A DNA stretch of 64,000 nucleotides from Gnetum montanum (Eukaryota > Streptophyta > Gnetopsida > Gnetales > Gnetaceae). Positions within the stretch are counted from its first letter, which is position 1. Each line of letters opens with the position of its first letter. The position numbers were made by a program, and so were the translations under genes. The notes under the pieces were generated by a model. The model made no database searches. It saw only the letters and a program-made list of their open reading frames with translations, and was not told the DNA's origin. Below are positions 34,353 through 46,688 of the stretch, one piece after another. The stretch spans positions 94,631 to 158,630 of the forward strand of contig MNCI01020368.1 in assembly GCA_015680685.1 (NCBI GenBank). The letters are read 5' to 3'.

Positions 34353-35700
34353 AGCATGAAATTATCCATTCCCTTTATTACAGATGAGTCCATGAAGTGT
34401 TATGCCTTTAATGTATCTTAAAATATTTGTAAGATCATTAAGGTGGCTCTACCTTAGTTCTAGGATGAATCATAATAAGTAAGATGTAGCAAACTCAAAA
34501 TTTGATCTTATGTGATATAGAAATCTAATAACTCCAATCATGCTTCTATATTGACTTGCATCTACAAGAGGTATGCTATCCTTATATTGGAGCTTCAAAT
34601 TATGAGGAAGTAAAAACATTATAACTTTTTCTTTGCTAATTTTATATTTTTCTAGCATGGATGAAGCATATTTGGTTTGATGTACTTTGATTCCATCATC
34701 TTGATCAAATTGAATTCCAATAAAATATTTCAATTCTCCTAAGTCTTTCATCTGAAATTCTCTTCATATCATGCTTGAATTCTTCCATCAATTTACTGTT
34801 TGTGGATGTGAAGATAACATCATCCATATAGAGTGATATTATGATGAAATCTATATTATCATGTTTGTAATACAAAGTGGGCTCAAACATACAAGATAAA
34901 TATCCTCCTTTTAACAAATAATCATTAATTCTATGAAATCATGTCCTTGGAATCTACTTTAATCCATAAAATGTTCTATTTAGTTTGCACACCTTATCTT
35001 CTTTTCCTTTGATGACATATTCTTCAAGTTGGTAAACATATACTTCCTTATTAAAGTTTTCATTAAGGAATTCTGAGTCCACATTCATTTGATGAAGTTT
35101 AAGACATTGATGAGTAGCTATAGAAAGGATGAGTTTAATTGTTTCAAACCTTTCCACTGGTGCAAATATCTGCTCATAATCTCTATGTTTTTTCTATTTA
35201 AATCATCTTACCACAAGCCTTACTTTGTGTTTCATGATCTCTTCTTTTTCATTAAATTTAGTTTTATGCATCCATTTGTAATCTATGACTTTCTTTTCTT
35301 TGGGTTTCTCCACTAACTCGCAAGTCTAATTTTTTATTATGGCTTCATATTTTTTCTCCATAGCTTTTCTCTATTCTTTATTTTTTATGGATTTTTTAAA
35401 GTTTTTAGATTCTTGAGATAGAGCTCAATATGTCATGTTGGTAATAGCACTAGATCTTTTTGTTCTTCTTAGTGTCCAACATTTGAGTTTGAGGGTGATT
35501 TCTTTGTATCTAAAATTTTGGATTGAGTTGAGTGTCCACCCTTTAATTGCCTAACTGAAAATCTATCATTCCAAATTTGTCTTCTAGAAAGATGACATTA
35601 TTTGATGAATACCATTTTCATTTAATAGGATCATAATAAATGTATCCACTCATTTTAGAATCATATTTGATAAAACCATATTAGTCATCAGAAGCAATAT
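34353..35700 (-). pseudogene. Reverse transcriptase region of the copia backbone
   Basis: Minus-strand blocks are typical of Ty1-copia RT: YVYQLEEYVIKGKEDKVCKL, a RTFYGLK block (about 35157-34954), SLYMDDVIFTS (about 34840-34810, catalytic YMDD intact), then MKDLGELKYFIGIQ (34751) and LRYIKGI near the A junction. The upstream end (about 35700-35300) is the linker after integrase, with SKMSGYIYYDPIK. The frame passes through the insertion site of C into IFLGY at 45212-45225. Several stops are present. Confidence 0.85.
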
Positions 35701-36557
35701 TGTATCTATGATGTTGTAGCTCTATTTACATCATCATAGATATGATGTACTAGGTCATGCTCCTCACTATAAATACCAATCCACTATCACATCAAATAAA
35801 GAACTTTTGCACAACACTTTGTGAAATTCTTACAACTTCTTTCTTTGAGTAACACTTAGAGTTAGAGTTAAAAGTGAATCCCACAATATGGTCTTAAGCA
35901 GTTGTATAGAATCTTTGTTTGAGGGAATTGTACTTGGGCATAGTTCATAACCTAAAATAAAGATCAAGATTATTCCTTACCATTCCAACATTATCCTTAG
36001 TTTTCTTACCTTTACTTTGTTCATTTTTTTTTACTTAGCTTAATTTTACTTTCCAGCATGTTTACTTTTGTCATTTACATTTCTTAATGTCTCTTAGTAA
36101 GGTGGAAAAAGTACAATCAGTTTCAAATGTTAAGTATAATTGTTTAGTAATCGAGTAGTGATTTCACTTGATTTGCTTGGTAGTGAATGCACTTGGTAAT
36201 CCTAGTAATGGTTACATGAGCCCAGGGCCTATACAACAAACTAGGAATGAATGCTTATCGCCATAGGCTAGGATAGATTTAAATTTCTATTCTCACCTAG
36301 ATTTAGACCTTCCTCTTATTTTCATCATGGAAGAACTTAGGATTAATTTGAGCCCAAAACCTCATGATATCATGTACCTCACTATGAATTAAGCCATAAT
36401 ACTCATACTTCACTAACTCAACGTGAGAAGATAGCGATTGTGAACTAATTATCAACTACTAGCATACTTACAAAATCCATCCATAGATTATGATTTGGTC
36501 ACATATGAATACTTGTGACCTCTATGGTAGAGTGTTGAAATGCCCAGCCACTCATCA
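35701..36557 (+). repeat. 5' LTR of element C
   Basis: About 857 bp from TGTATCTATG (a start at TGATGTTG, 35709, is possible) to CACTCATCA. U3 contains the imperfect palindrome TACATCATCATAGATATGATG at about 35727-35747, and TATA CTATAAATACC at 35767. It is the same family as A and B by its 3' end but has its own U3. Confidence 0.8.
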
Positions 36558-36577
36558 TTAGCATTGTTACAAGGGAT
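36558..36577 (+). other. Primer binding site of element C
   Basis: TTAGCATTGTTACAAGGGAT, a decayed form of the tRNA-Asp-like primer site seen intact in B. Confidence 0.65.
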
Positions 36578-36704
36578 ATGTCAATGTTTGCTTAGTAGTT
36601 AATTTTATAAGAGTTCGTTATATTAAAAATTACAAATTCTATCTTTTATACTTAAATCAATTCTTTCAACACACATACATAATTAAAAGCATCAAAAACA
36701 CAAT

Positions 36705-39270
36705 ATGACTTCTACACTAAAGGAGAAATCACCACCCTCTAATGAAATTCATAAGAATCATGACAAGGAATATGATGAAGAAGATTGGATTATGCCCATG
36801 AAAACTAGAATTTCCTATACTCACATTGACCCATTTTATCCTAACTCCATATTTGTCTTTCAACAAGATGAATCGCTAAGATGGAGAGATTTATAGGGCA
36901 ACATTGCTCTACCCCCAAACTGATTTGTAGAATCAATGCTACAAGCAATCTTTATAAGGTGAAACCTTAGCCATGCCTAAGAAGGGTACCATCTTATAAA
37001 GCACATGACTAGGCTATAATAGCCAATAGAAGCTCAAGTAAGAAGAGATGTTGCTATAAAGGCAAGACATGAATTTGAAAAAGGAAAGAAAGTACCATAA
37101 AAGGTTGTCTTAGAGGAAAGAGACAATGTTATGTTTTACACATAGATTTTCTATCAACTCATGGATCTAAATCTCAAAAACTAGACATATATATTGAAGA
37201 TCCAATCAAAATACAATTACACTCAACTCTTACAAAAACACCTAAAGGGGATAAGGAAGATTGCACACTTAGGAGAAACTCAAGGCCTAAACCCTCCAAC
37301 ATATCAAAAAGGGATGAATCAAGGAGTCATAGAAGGAGAACTAGCTTGTACCATTCTCCAACTTCTTCCTCTTTCTTGTCACACTTATTCAAAGACTATG
37401 AAAAGAGGGAAATAAGAATAAGGGACCACAATAGGGAAAGACAAAGGAATCCTGAATGATATGAGCATTGTAGAAGACATCTTGATGATGAAGAAGAGGA
37501 TTATGAACAAAGAAAAGAAAGAGTCAAATATGAAGAAAGAGAGAATTATGAGCATCGAAGGGGTCAACACTAAATAGAGCTCACAAACCCAAAGACTATC
37601 AAGAAGCCCTACTAATAACTTGCAACATGATTAACATTAGGGAAGTAGTGTATATTTCTACTAGGCATGTGACAGATGGTCATATTAAGTGACTAGATAT
37701 GAACAATATCCTGAAATTCAAAGGTGGATACCATGCAAATCCATAGCACCATCAAGCCTTCAATGATTTCTATGCCCTATAAAATATAGAGAATGATTGG
37801 GAGAAATTGAAGTTGTTTCCTAGAACACTCATCAAGGAAGCAGAGAGATGGTACAAGTTCTTAAAACCAAAATCAATCCAAAGATGGAGTACCATGCTAG
37901 AGATCTTTAATGACAAGTATCAACCTTATTCCAAAGTGTCCAATTTGAGAAAAAAATTCAAGGATGAAAACAAGGGACACATGAATCCTTTGATGCGATA
38001 ATGAGTAGGTACAATTCATTACTACATAGATGCCTAGGACATGGATTTTCTCAAAAGGAAAAACTTAGACACATCATTGATGGGTTAAGGAATAAGGCTA
38101 GAGAAACTCTTAGAGTATACACCCAAGGTAGGTTATTAGAAATGACAACCCATTGAATTCAAAGACTCATTGACCAAGTGGCCAAAGAGGAAAAGAAATT
38201 AAGAAAATAAGAATTAGCTAAAGAATACAATTTAGATCCTACAATAAGGAAAAGGTATATGAGAATATGAAAAAGGAAAAAAAGAATAAACTTTGGAGGA
38301 CATGATCTAGAGAAAGACTGTACCTATCCAAAAATTAGTTAATGACATTGTGACTAAGGTAGAGAAAATGTGGGATTCTGTGGATGAAAAATTTACTATT
38401 GCACTTAAGATACTAAAGGAGAAGAATAAATAGATCATGAATAAAAAACAAAGAAAATAAGAAAAAGGAGAGACAATGGACAAGAAAACTATAAACATAA
38501 AGGAAAAGTTGTTGTGATTGAAGAATTAACAAACTCTAGTTTGGAAGATGATGAAGAATGCAAAGTGTGCCAATATGAATATCTTGAAGGATGCAAAGTG
38601 TGCCAATATGAACATCCTAAAGGATGCTATCCTGTAATGGTCCATTTGCAAAAGTCTAGAGCATACATGCTTAATCCAAGATCTATTAGGAAACAAATGC
38701 TAAGACGGTTGCCATATCCACAAGGTAACTTATGAAAACCCTACCAACCATCATATTATCCAAGAAGAGCCTATCCTCAACCATAGGAACAATACCAATA
38801 GTAGTGGCAACAACCACAAGCATGGGGGATGCCATCACCAAGGTAGAAGTATCCATATAGGTAACCAGATCCTTATGAAGACTATGTTCAATGTTTAATC
38901 TCTCCGAGGAATGCTTCGGTCCATACATTCTCTCACTATTATCTACTAGACTATCATAGATCCACCACTTCACACATTGATTTAAATTCTTACATGCCTT
39001 AATTAAAATTTGGTTCCTCACCATAAATTCATAATTTCCTATCACTAGTACCACCACCAGTTATGCAAGGAGAGCTACCAACACAATCATAGTAAAAGAA
39101 TGCTATCAAGGTAGTTAATACACAAAAGGATATAATGGTAAATGAACCTAGATCTAGGAAACATTCATTTTTCAAAACAAGTCCAGAATAGGTTCGAAAG
39201 ATGAGGACTTCAACTAACTCTACCTCATCCACACACACTCTTTCAGAGAATATTATGCTTTCAAAACCTA
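36705..39270 (+). pseudogene. gag of element C
   Basis: ATG 36705 opens MTSTLKEKSPPSNE, with the DEEDW block also found in F gag and a YTHIDPFYPNSIFVFQQDE block. The capsid-type domain lies at about 37640-38200 and includes EIFNDKYQPYSKVSNLRKK (37807-38001 open). A tandemly doubled CKVCQYEHPKG block (38555-38630) is specific to this copy. The Gln/Pro-rich end follows. Many stops. Confidence 0.75.
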
Positions 39271-39289
39271 CCAATAAGTATTAAACAAT

Positions 39290-39800
39290 TATCATGCTCA
39301 CCCAAACAATCACACACTGGATTAAAGTAGTAGCACTTTCCAAGAAAAGAATAGACCTTGGAAGTACCTTAGTATATCTACAAATAGTAGGATATAAATC
39401 TTACAAAGCTCTACTAGATTCTAGGTTAGGAGAACATCTAATTTTACAAGACACTTACCAAGCTTGAAATCTTTCTCCACTAAAAAAAGCATCCGACTAG
39501 AGCTTGAGAATCAATCAATTGGTGTTCCACTTGGATAGGTGGAAGATGTCATCACCATCATACGTGGCTAGTCTTACTCTATTGATTTCTTAGTTATACA
39601 TGTGGGGAAAAACAAAGGATACTTTTCTATAATTATGGAAAGAGCATGACTTAGCACTATGAATGCTAAGCTAATAATTAGAGACTTATCCTTGGAAATT
39701 TTCAAGGAAGACAAAGCTAGAATTATATAGAGACATAGAGTTCCATGTTTCACATACAATGATAGTGGGTGTAATTGTGTGCAAAAAATTTGGTCCATGA
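39290..39800 (+). pseudogene. Aspartic protease of element C
   Basis: Reads ALLDSRLGEHLI at the active site, so the DSS/DSG motif is reduced to DSR. Downstream are SIGVPLG, VEDVITIIRG and FSIIMERA, matching the sister proteases in order. Stops interrupt it. The enzyme would have processed Gag-Pol. Confidence 0.7.
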
Positions 39801-40289
39801 AACAAGACATCAATACAGCATGCAATCAATGTATGGAGGATATGTGTGTACAACAATATCTATATATAGCAACCACATAACAAGAAAGCATGCAATGGCT
39901 AATTACTAAAAAAGAAATAGAATCAAATATATGCAAGAAAACATTAAATAGAATCACAAGTACCTATATTGAAGAAATTGATAAGTTAGAACAGTTCAGA
40001 ATAAAACACCCCTATGTACAAACACCTCAAGAAGAAGACATCAAATGGGGATAATTAGAGATACAAAAGAAGTATGAACTAGAACCTTTAGAGCTAAAAA
40101 TTCTACTAGATGAACTAGAATATGCTTTTTTGAATAACAAAAAACTGTTAGTTATTAATATCAATCTTGATAAAGAATAAAAGAGGAAGTTATTAGAAGT
40201 GATAAATAAATGGTCCATTGCATTTGCATGGTCCTATGATGAGATAACTAGTATAGATTCACACATGTGTTAACACCAAATCTATAAAA

Positions 40290-41580
40290 ATATAACTATC
40301 AAACCATGTTGCAAACCTCAAAGAAGGTTGAACCCAAAGCATAAAGAACTTGTAAAATAAGAACTAGAAAAATTGCTAAAAGTAGGGTGCATCTATCCTA
40401 TAGTAGACAGTGAATGGGCTAGTTCCTTAGTCATTGTCCAAAGAAAGATGGTAAGTGAAGCATTTGTATTGATTTCTAGTTGTTGAATTCAACAACATTC
40501 AAGGAAGATTTTCCTTTTTCATTTGTTAACTAAGTCCTAGCCACCATTATAGGACATTAGTATTACAAATTTCTTGATGGATACAGTGGGTATAATCAAA
40601 TCTACATCACACTAGAAGACCAAGAAAAGACTACATTTACTAGTCCATGGGGAACATCTACATACAAGAAAATGCCCTTTGGCTTGTGCAATGCACCTAC
40701 TACATTTCAAAGACTTGTACTCAACATCTTCTAGAAGCAAATTGGAAATGGGATTGAAGTCTTTATGAATGACTTCTCAGCATATGGGCTATATTTCAAC
40801 CAAGCCTTAGACCATTTAGAGCAAGTACTAAAACGATGTGTAGAAACTAACATAAAGCTCAACTGGAAGAAAAGCCATTTAATGGTTCAAGATAGTATAG
40901 CTTTGGGGCATAGAGTATCTTACAAGGGAAGAGAGTGGTAGATTTAGAGAAGATTGGACTCATCTAGAACATCACTCAAAGGCCACAAACTATTAAGGTT
41001 GTTTGATCATTTCTTGACCACACAGGATACTATAGAAGATTTATTGAAAATTTCTCGAAGATTGTAAAATTGCTGGTAGGACTTGTGAAGAAAGATGCAC
41101 CATTCCACTAGACAAAATTATTTGAAAAGGCATTCGAGACATTAAAAAAGAAATTGATTGAAACACCAATCCTTCAAGCTCCAAATTCGTCCAAATTCTT
41201 CCACATTATGACAGATGCTTCAAACTATGCACTAGGAGTAGTACTCACTCAGTTGGATGATTAAAAATGACCCCTATTACATACAATGTGCTACTCAAAG
41301 CATCCCCAATACACAACTTAATTACACCACTATAGAAAAGGCTATTATGGTTGTGGTGTATCCAATTAAGAAATTTCAACTCTTTCTGCTTGGGTATCCT
41401 ATCTATGTCCATACAAACCATAGTGCTATTAGATTTTTGATGAATAAACTAGTAGTCAATCCAAGGATGATAAGATGGCTCATGATATTACAAGAATTTG
41501 ACATCACCATGATAAATAACAACGAAACCAAAAACATTATAGCTAGTCATATATCCAAACTCAGATGGGAACTACAAGAT
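40290..41580 (+). pseudogene. Reverse transcriptase and RNase H of element C
   Basis: RT blocks: SLVIVQRKMVS in place of the VPKKGGK block, then DGYSGYNQIYI and the catalytic box FMNDFSAYG (about 40763-40789), where one catalytic Asp has become Asn. RNase H blocks include TDASNYALGVVLTQLDD (about 41210) and an open C-terminal part 41257-41730 (LNYTTIEKAIMVVVYPIKKF, HTNHSAIRFLMNK, LQEFDITM). The sequence type is Athila/Tat. With MND instead of MDD the polymerase would be inactive even without the stops. Confidence 0.85.
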
Positions 41581-41759
41581 AATGATAAACCATTATCAAA
41601 TCAATTTCTTGATGAAAATCTATTCATAAGAACAAAAATGGCTACAACCTTAACAAATAAGTTGTGGATTTCTAATTATATGACCTATCTCACTACACAA
41701 AAGCTTCTTATTGAATGGCAAAAGAAATGAAAAGAAAAATTCCTCCATCAAGTCAAATA

Positions 41760-42900
41760 GTATATGGAAATCAATGGAAACCTTTATAAGATCTATACTG
41801 ATGGGCTAGTCAAATGGTATGTTGCTGAGGAAGATCAACAAAGAGCCTTACAAGATGCACATCAGGGACCATGTGATGCTCACTACATAGGATGTAGAAC
41901 AACACTCAAATTAATGATAGCAAGTTACTGCTTGCCTACCATATTTAGAGATGCAAAGTAGTTTGTCCAATCTTGCGAGATGTGTCAATGTGAAGAAGGA
42001 CTCACAATCATAAACAAAGGTCCACAATAGTGAATACAACCATTGGAACCCTTTGATATTTGGAAAATTGATTTCATGGGGCCTTCCATGCCAATGTCCA
42101 ATGGAAGATCATATATTATAGTAATTGTTGATTATTGCACTAAGTGAATAGAAGCAACCACAATCAAGGATTGTATAGCCACAATAGCTACTAAGCTTTT
42201 TCAACATGAAGTGAATTAGTTTAGAGTAGCCAAAATATTGATATCTAATAATAGAACCCACTTTACTAGAGCTACATTCAAAAAGCTAATGCAACACCTT
42301 GGGCTTAATCATAAATTCACTACACCATATCACCCCCAACCAAATGGTCAAGCAAAAGTAACCAATAGGGAACTTACAAGAATATTAACTTAGACTATTA
42401 GTGGAGTTAGAAAGGATTGAAGCACTAAGCTAAATGATATTCTATGGGCATACAGATCCACTTGGAAACTTTCCATTGGATATTCATCCTTCAGACTAGT
42501 TTATGGAAAGCTTCCTATACTACCAATCCAAGCAAAGCTAAAAAATTTAGCCACTACTAGTATACTTAGCCTAGACTTAAACTTAGCTTAAAAAGAACAT
42601 CTCATGAATCTTATCCTTCTAGATGAAAACCAACTTGTAGCTTTGATGAGCAATGAGGTTCATAAGAATTACTCCAAATGTAGGCATGATGCAAAAATAA
42701 GACAAGTGTTTATCAAGCCTACTGATAGAGTCCTTTACTACAATCCCAATCATGTTCCACAAAGGACTAAATTCCAAATTCTTTAGGAAGGATCCTATAT
42801 CATCCATTCTACTTATCACTTGGGTACCACGCACATTTATCACCTAAACAATCCACAAAGAATCATTTTGATTAACATTCAATAAGTTAAAACCATTCTA
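41760..42900 (+). pseudogene. Integrase of element C
   Basis: The best-preserved integrase of the family. The zinc-binding half reads AHYIGCRTTLKLMIASYCLP and CEMCQ. First catalytic Asp is in WKIDFMGP (about 42064). The second site reads ISNNRTHFTR, so Asp is Asn. The third reads PNGQAKVTNR, so Glu is Lys. The C-terminal part continues LLDENQLVALMSNEVHKN and QRTKFQIL to about 42900. Two of three DDE residues are lost; both losses are single G-to-A type changes (GAT to AAT, GAA/G to AAA/G). Confidence 0.85.
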
Positions 42901-44180
42901 TGAATCTTCCTACTCCTGTATGGATCCTACCTTGTATATAAAACCATCTAAAACCCATTCCATCTTCTAATTTACTATATCCAACAATAGTCATGAGGGT
43001 ACCTATTTGAACACTTAGGCACTACACCCTTACTATTTCAATTCTTATTACTTTTTTACATTCTTTGATTCCTTTTTTATTCTTTTATAATTTTCACACT
43101 TCTTATCATTGTTTATTCTTTACACCTTTTAAATTCTTCATAAATTTTTCTATTCTTACAATTTTCCATAAATTTTTCCTATTTTTTATGTACATATTTT
43201 TGTTGGATTTTCTAATAAAGTTCAAGGAATAAGACAAGATGTAGTCTCAATAATGTAGCCTTAACCCTATATTATCAAATCATTTAAGAAATGATTCTAT
43301 ATATAATGAGACCACATCATTCATCCACTCATTTCCAATAATAAGAGGTTCTTACCATGAAAATAATTATATTTTTTCCATAAAAAAACTAAAATAAACT
43401 TATGATCATTGTGCCTATTAAAAAAGTGAAGAACCAAGTGGGAATGAAAAGGATGTTACATCTAAGGGATTTGTGATTTCTCTAGAGCTAATGCTATAAG
43501 TCTTATCATGTTGATAAGTTGTATCATTCACTTGAGTTCTAATGAAAAATGGAAGGATGTGTTGAATAAGTGTTGCCTTACCATGTCACTATAAAGACAT
43601 GTTACCCATGCTTGAAGGTATCTAATAAGGTTGACATATTAATAACCTAATAAACACACTAGAATAAAAATTTTTTGGTGTTTCACTAGAAAGACATGTT
43701 ACCCATGCCTAAAGATAGGTGACTTCTTAGAAATTTCAAGGTCTCTTGGATTTTCATTAGTTATAAGACTAGAAAGACATGTTACCTATGCTTAAAGTAA
43801 TTTCTCTATCTAATGGCCATGTCTCCTCTAAAAAAATGAAGTATGCTATTAATAAACTACTTCCTTAAACTTGATTGTCAAGTGTTAATACATCTTGCAG
43901 TAGTGGTAGTCTTGTGATTGTTAGTTTTGAGATGATGCAATGCAATGTCATTAGTAAGTGGTATGGACTTAGTTTGGATCTTGGACAGAAAGGCTAATGA
44001 TTACTCTATCCACATATCATACATAGGATTCATTATGCCTATGATAAGATACCTCATGTCCCAATTCCTGCAATCCCTTCGACTCCCATTCCATCTCACT
44101 GTTATATACTCATAATCAATGATTTTGTATAATATCATGTTATTTTCTCATTAAGGCGATAATAACATATTTTTTTTGAA
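42901..44180 (+). other. Non-coding spacer of element C
   Basis: AT-rich, no supported gene. AAAGACATGTTACCCATGC recurs at about 43593, 43690 and 43773, spaced 97 and 83 bp. A single related copy exists in A near 26791. The region sits between integrase and the accessory-gene remnant, as in A. Confidence 0.6.
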
Positions 44181-44189
44181 AGACAAGTA

Positions 44190-44605
44190 TGTTCTACATT
44201 CCACTTTAAAAAAAAATGCAAACTAGAAATTACACATTACAAACTCTGAAATTCAAGTACTAAAAGCTAGTTATCAAGATTAAAAGGATGTAGCAGAAAA
44301 CTTGGCTTGTAGAATTACAAATTATCAAGAATTAAGAAAAGTGGCCAAGGTGTTTGAAGAAGAATGAGGATAATTTGCAGCTTGGTATGTAAAAGCAAAC
44401 AAGATGTTTCTATAGCTACCATGCCCATTGAAGGTACCAACTCCAACCAACATCATTGAATTTTCCTAGATGATACAAGATCCTAGATCAAAAGAGGAAA
44501 CGTTGTAGGTATTACTTAATTGCTATTAATTTCAGAAGCCTGATAATAAAGGAAAGCAACTAATGGAAGATCTAGTACCACCAAGAACATAAGGCTACAT
44601 CAAAT
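44190..44605 (+). pseudogene. C-terminal remnant of the accessory gene in element C
   Basis: Decayed frame reading AENLACRITNYQELRKVAKVF, and further on KVPTPTNI and DPRSKEE. Element A has AKNLAHMMNEYREL, then VPILAHIG and NPKSKEE in the same order (32910-33115). The N-terminal and transposon-protein domain are missing. Position before the polypurine tract is the same as in A. Confidence 0.6.
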
Positions 44606-44826
44606 TCTAAAGATTTATGTTGTTTTATCTTATTTTGTTATCATGTGTGTCCATCATGCTATGAATGATAATTTTGTAAACATCACTTGAACCACAATGC
44701 AACATTCGTAGGATAGTCAATAATGTACATAAGTCATAGTATTCATGTCTATATATGACCCCATAAATTTTGTAAGGAACTCTATCCTTGTCTTGTTTTA
44801 ACTCGAGGATGAGTTTCTAGTCATTC

Positions 44827-45211
44827 GTGGGGGTATGATAAAACCTTATTTTGTAAGGAATTCTATCCTATTTTTATTTTAACTCTGTCCTCTATTTTTT
44901 TAACTTGAGGATGCCATCATATATATGATGTAGTGGGTTATGGCCCTTACAATAAATACCAATCCACTATCAAATCAAACAAAAAACATTTGCACAACAC
45001 TTTGAACCCACAACATCATGATATCATATGCCTCACTATGATTTACACCATAGTACTCACACTTTACTAATTTAACATGAAAAGACAACAATCATGGACT
45101 ACTTATCAACCACTAACATACTTACATTCTCCATCCATAGATTATGATCTAGGCATGTGTAAATGCTCATGACTTATATGGTAGAGTGTTAGAATGCTCA
45201 ACCACTCATCA
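44827..45211 (+). repeat. Polypurine tract and shortened 3' LTR of element C
   Basis: GTGGGGGTA (44827-44835) is followed by TGATAAAACC and a 376-bp LTR, less than half of the 5' copy. The first about 80 bp repeat the tail before the tract (ATTTTGTAAGGAAYTCTATCC at 44766 and 44854). R and much of U5 are deleted between about 45005 and the block CATCATGATATCATATGCC. TATA is weakened to ACAATAAATACC. Confidence 0.75.
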
Positions 45212-46050
45212 ATATCCAAGGAAAATTCATTTCTTTCCACCATCATCCATCTTTCTTAGAAATCACTTTGGTATCTTGACATAGTAGTGACATCCAAATG
45301 TCCCCATGTGAGAAATGTTGGGAAGTCTTTCATAGAATAGCTCATACAAAGTCTTTTGATTATTGCTACTATTGTTTATTGTATAATTAATATAAGTTGT
45401 CATAGTTAATGCCATGATCCAATAGCCATCTATGAGTTTAGCATGTTTAAGTATACATCTCATTATGTCTTATAGCATTCTATTTTTTCTCTTAGTTATG
45501 CCAGTTTATTGTGGGTTGTATCCACAAGTGGTTTGATGAAGTGTCTTTTTTTAGTGCAAAACTCAACAAAAATTTTATTAATTAGCTCTTCTCATCTATC
45601 TATCTAGATATTTTTTATGGTAAAATTTTTATTTTTCATCAACATGAAAAATACTTCAAACTTGTTGGTCATTTCATCTTTTCTTCCTAGATTGTAGACC
45701 CATATAAACCTAGAATAATCATCTATCATTACAAATAAATAATTAGCTCATGAAGTGATTAGCATGGGACCTACAAGGTTCATGTGGATGAGATGCAATG
45801 GTTCTCTGGCTCTTTACATAGGATTTGTATGAGATGAATTTGTTTCTTTACCTTAAATGAAAATTTCACATTTGTCCTTTGGGATGTCTTTGACTTTAAT
45901 GCTAATAGCTTTTTTTTTTCTATCTTTGAATATGATGTGTGTCCAAATCTTTTATGTCAAACGTTAGCTTCTTCTTCTTTACCCTAGTGGTCCTGATTCT
46001 TTGTAGCTTCTATAGTTCTAGTGTGATTGCTGATTTATAGAAATGACTTC
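45212..46050 (-). pseudogene. Integrase of the copia backbone
   Basis: From 46020 downward on the minus strand: an HKRFGHTSYSKIE block, core fragments near 45780-45560, and an open C-terminal part 45463-45263 (MRCILKHAKLIDGYWIMAL, KTLYELFYERLPNISHMGTF), which is the typical end of copia integrase (YELWYGKKPNISHLRVFG). The frame leads into IFLGY at the C insertion site. Inactivated by stops. Confidence 0.8.
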
Positions 46051-46056
46051 ATTTAA

Positions 46057-46590
46057 TCAATGGTTTTGATGTAATTTTGTTGAGCTTTTAATATCAATGA
46101 GATTTCCCTTCAGATCTAAGTGTTCACAATGCAAACAATATATTCTTTTGTTGAGTGCTCTTACTTTGTAAATATCTTCATCATTTTCTTTACTTATGTT
46201 GCAAGTTTTACTTTCAAAGCTAATTTTAATGCCTTTATTTGACATTTTTCCTACCAAAAGTAGAGAGTTTGATAATTGAGGAACATGATTTGATAATTGA
46301 GGAACATGGTAAACTTTAGTTATAGTTAATACCTTATTGTTTGAGAGTTTGACTATGTAATTTCATACATCTTATATGTTAAGAAATTTTCCATAACTAA
46401 TTTTGATATTGACAATCATTTGTGGTTTGTAGTTGAGGAGATATTCATTGTAGGAAGTCATGTGATTAGAGCACCCACTGTCAATAATCCATATATCTTT
46501 ATTAATTGCACTAACAACCTTCAAATAAAAATAGTTTCATTGATCAAGTTTGCATTTAGCATCAAAACCTTCCTTTTTGTTTACATTTTC
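46057..46590 (-). pseudogene. Protease and GAG-pre-integrase domain of the copia backbone
   Basis: The protease motif WIIDSGCSNHMTS lies at about 46494-46455, a hallmark of Ty1-copia proteases. The GAG-pre-integrase region follows (46257-46057: MVGKMSNKGIKIS, then VRALNKRIYCLHCE). Only about 90 bp separate the primer site from this part, so nearly all of gag is absent. An N at 46605 lies exactly there and could hide an assembly gap. Confidence 0.8.
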
Positions 46591-46671
46591 TTCTCTCTTC
46601 ATTTNATTAAGGAATTAGATTTCTCTTATTGTAGTTTCATCTTCTTCTATCAAAATACATTTTTATATAAA

Positions 46672-46687
46672 CCTAGCTCTGATACCA
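46672..46687 (-). other. Primer binding site of the copia backbone
   Basis: Minus strand TGGTATCAGAGCTAGG, the canonical initiator-Met tRNA primer site of plant copia elements. The 5' LTR begins next to it at about 46689. Confidence 0.85.
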
Positions 46688-46688
46688 A

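Larger units (their letters stand above)
35701..45211 (+). mobile_element. Element C: plus-strand Athila/Tat-type gypsy element in the copia backbone
   Basis: A 5' LTR (35701-36557), primer site, gag, protease, RT, RNase H, integrase, spacer, an accessory-gene remnant, polypurine tract and a shortened 3' LTR (44836-45211) follow in order. Removing the element joins copia sequence in frame. The duplication is AATAT or ATAT (35696-35700 and 45211-45215); one base is ambiguous because the LTR end and the duplication share an A. Catalytic residues of RT and integrase are changed, so it is defective. Confidence 0.85.

Noticed and set aside
35701-35708. Exact start of the 5' LTR of C and a 5-bp duplication AATAT
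   Set aside because: Two possible TG starts (35701, 35709) and a shared A at the right end leave the duplication as four or five bases; given only as approximate.
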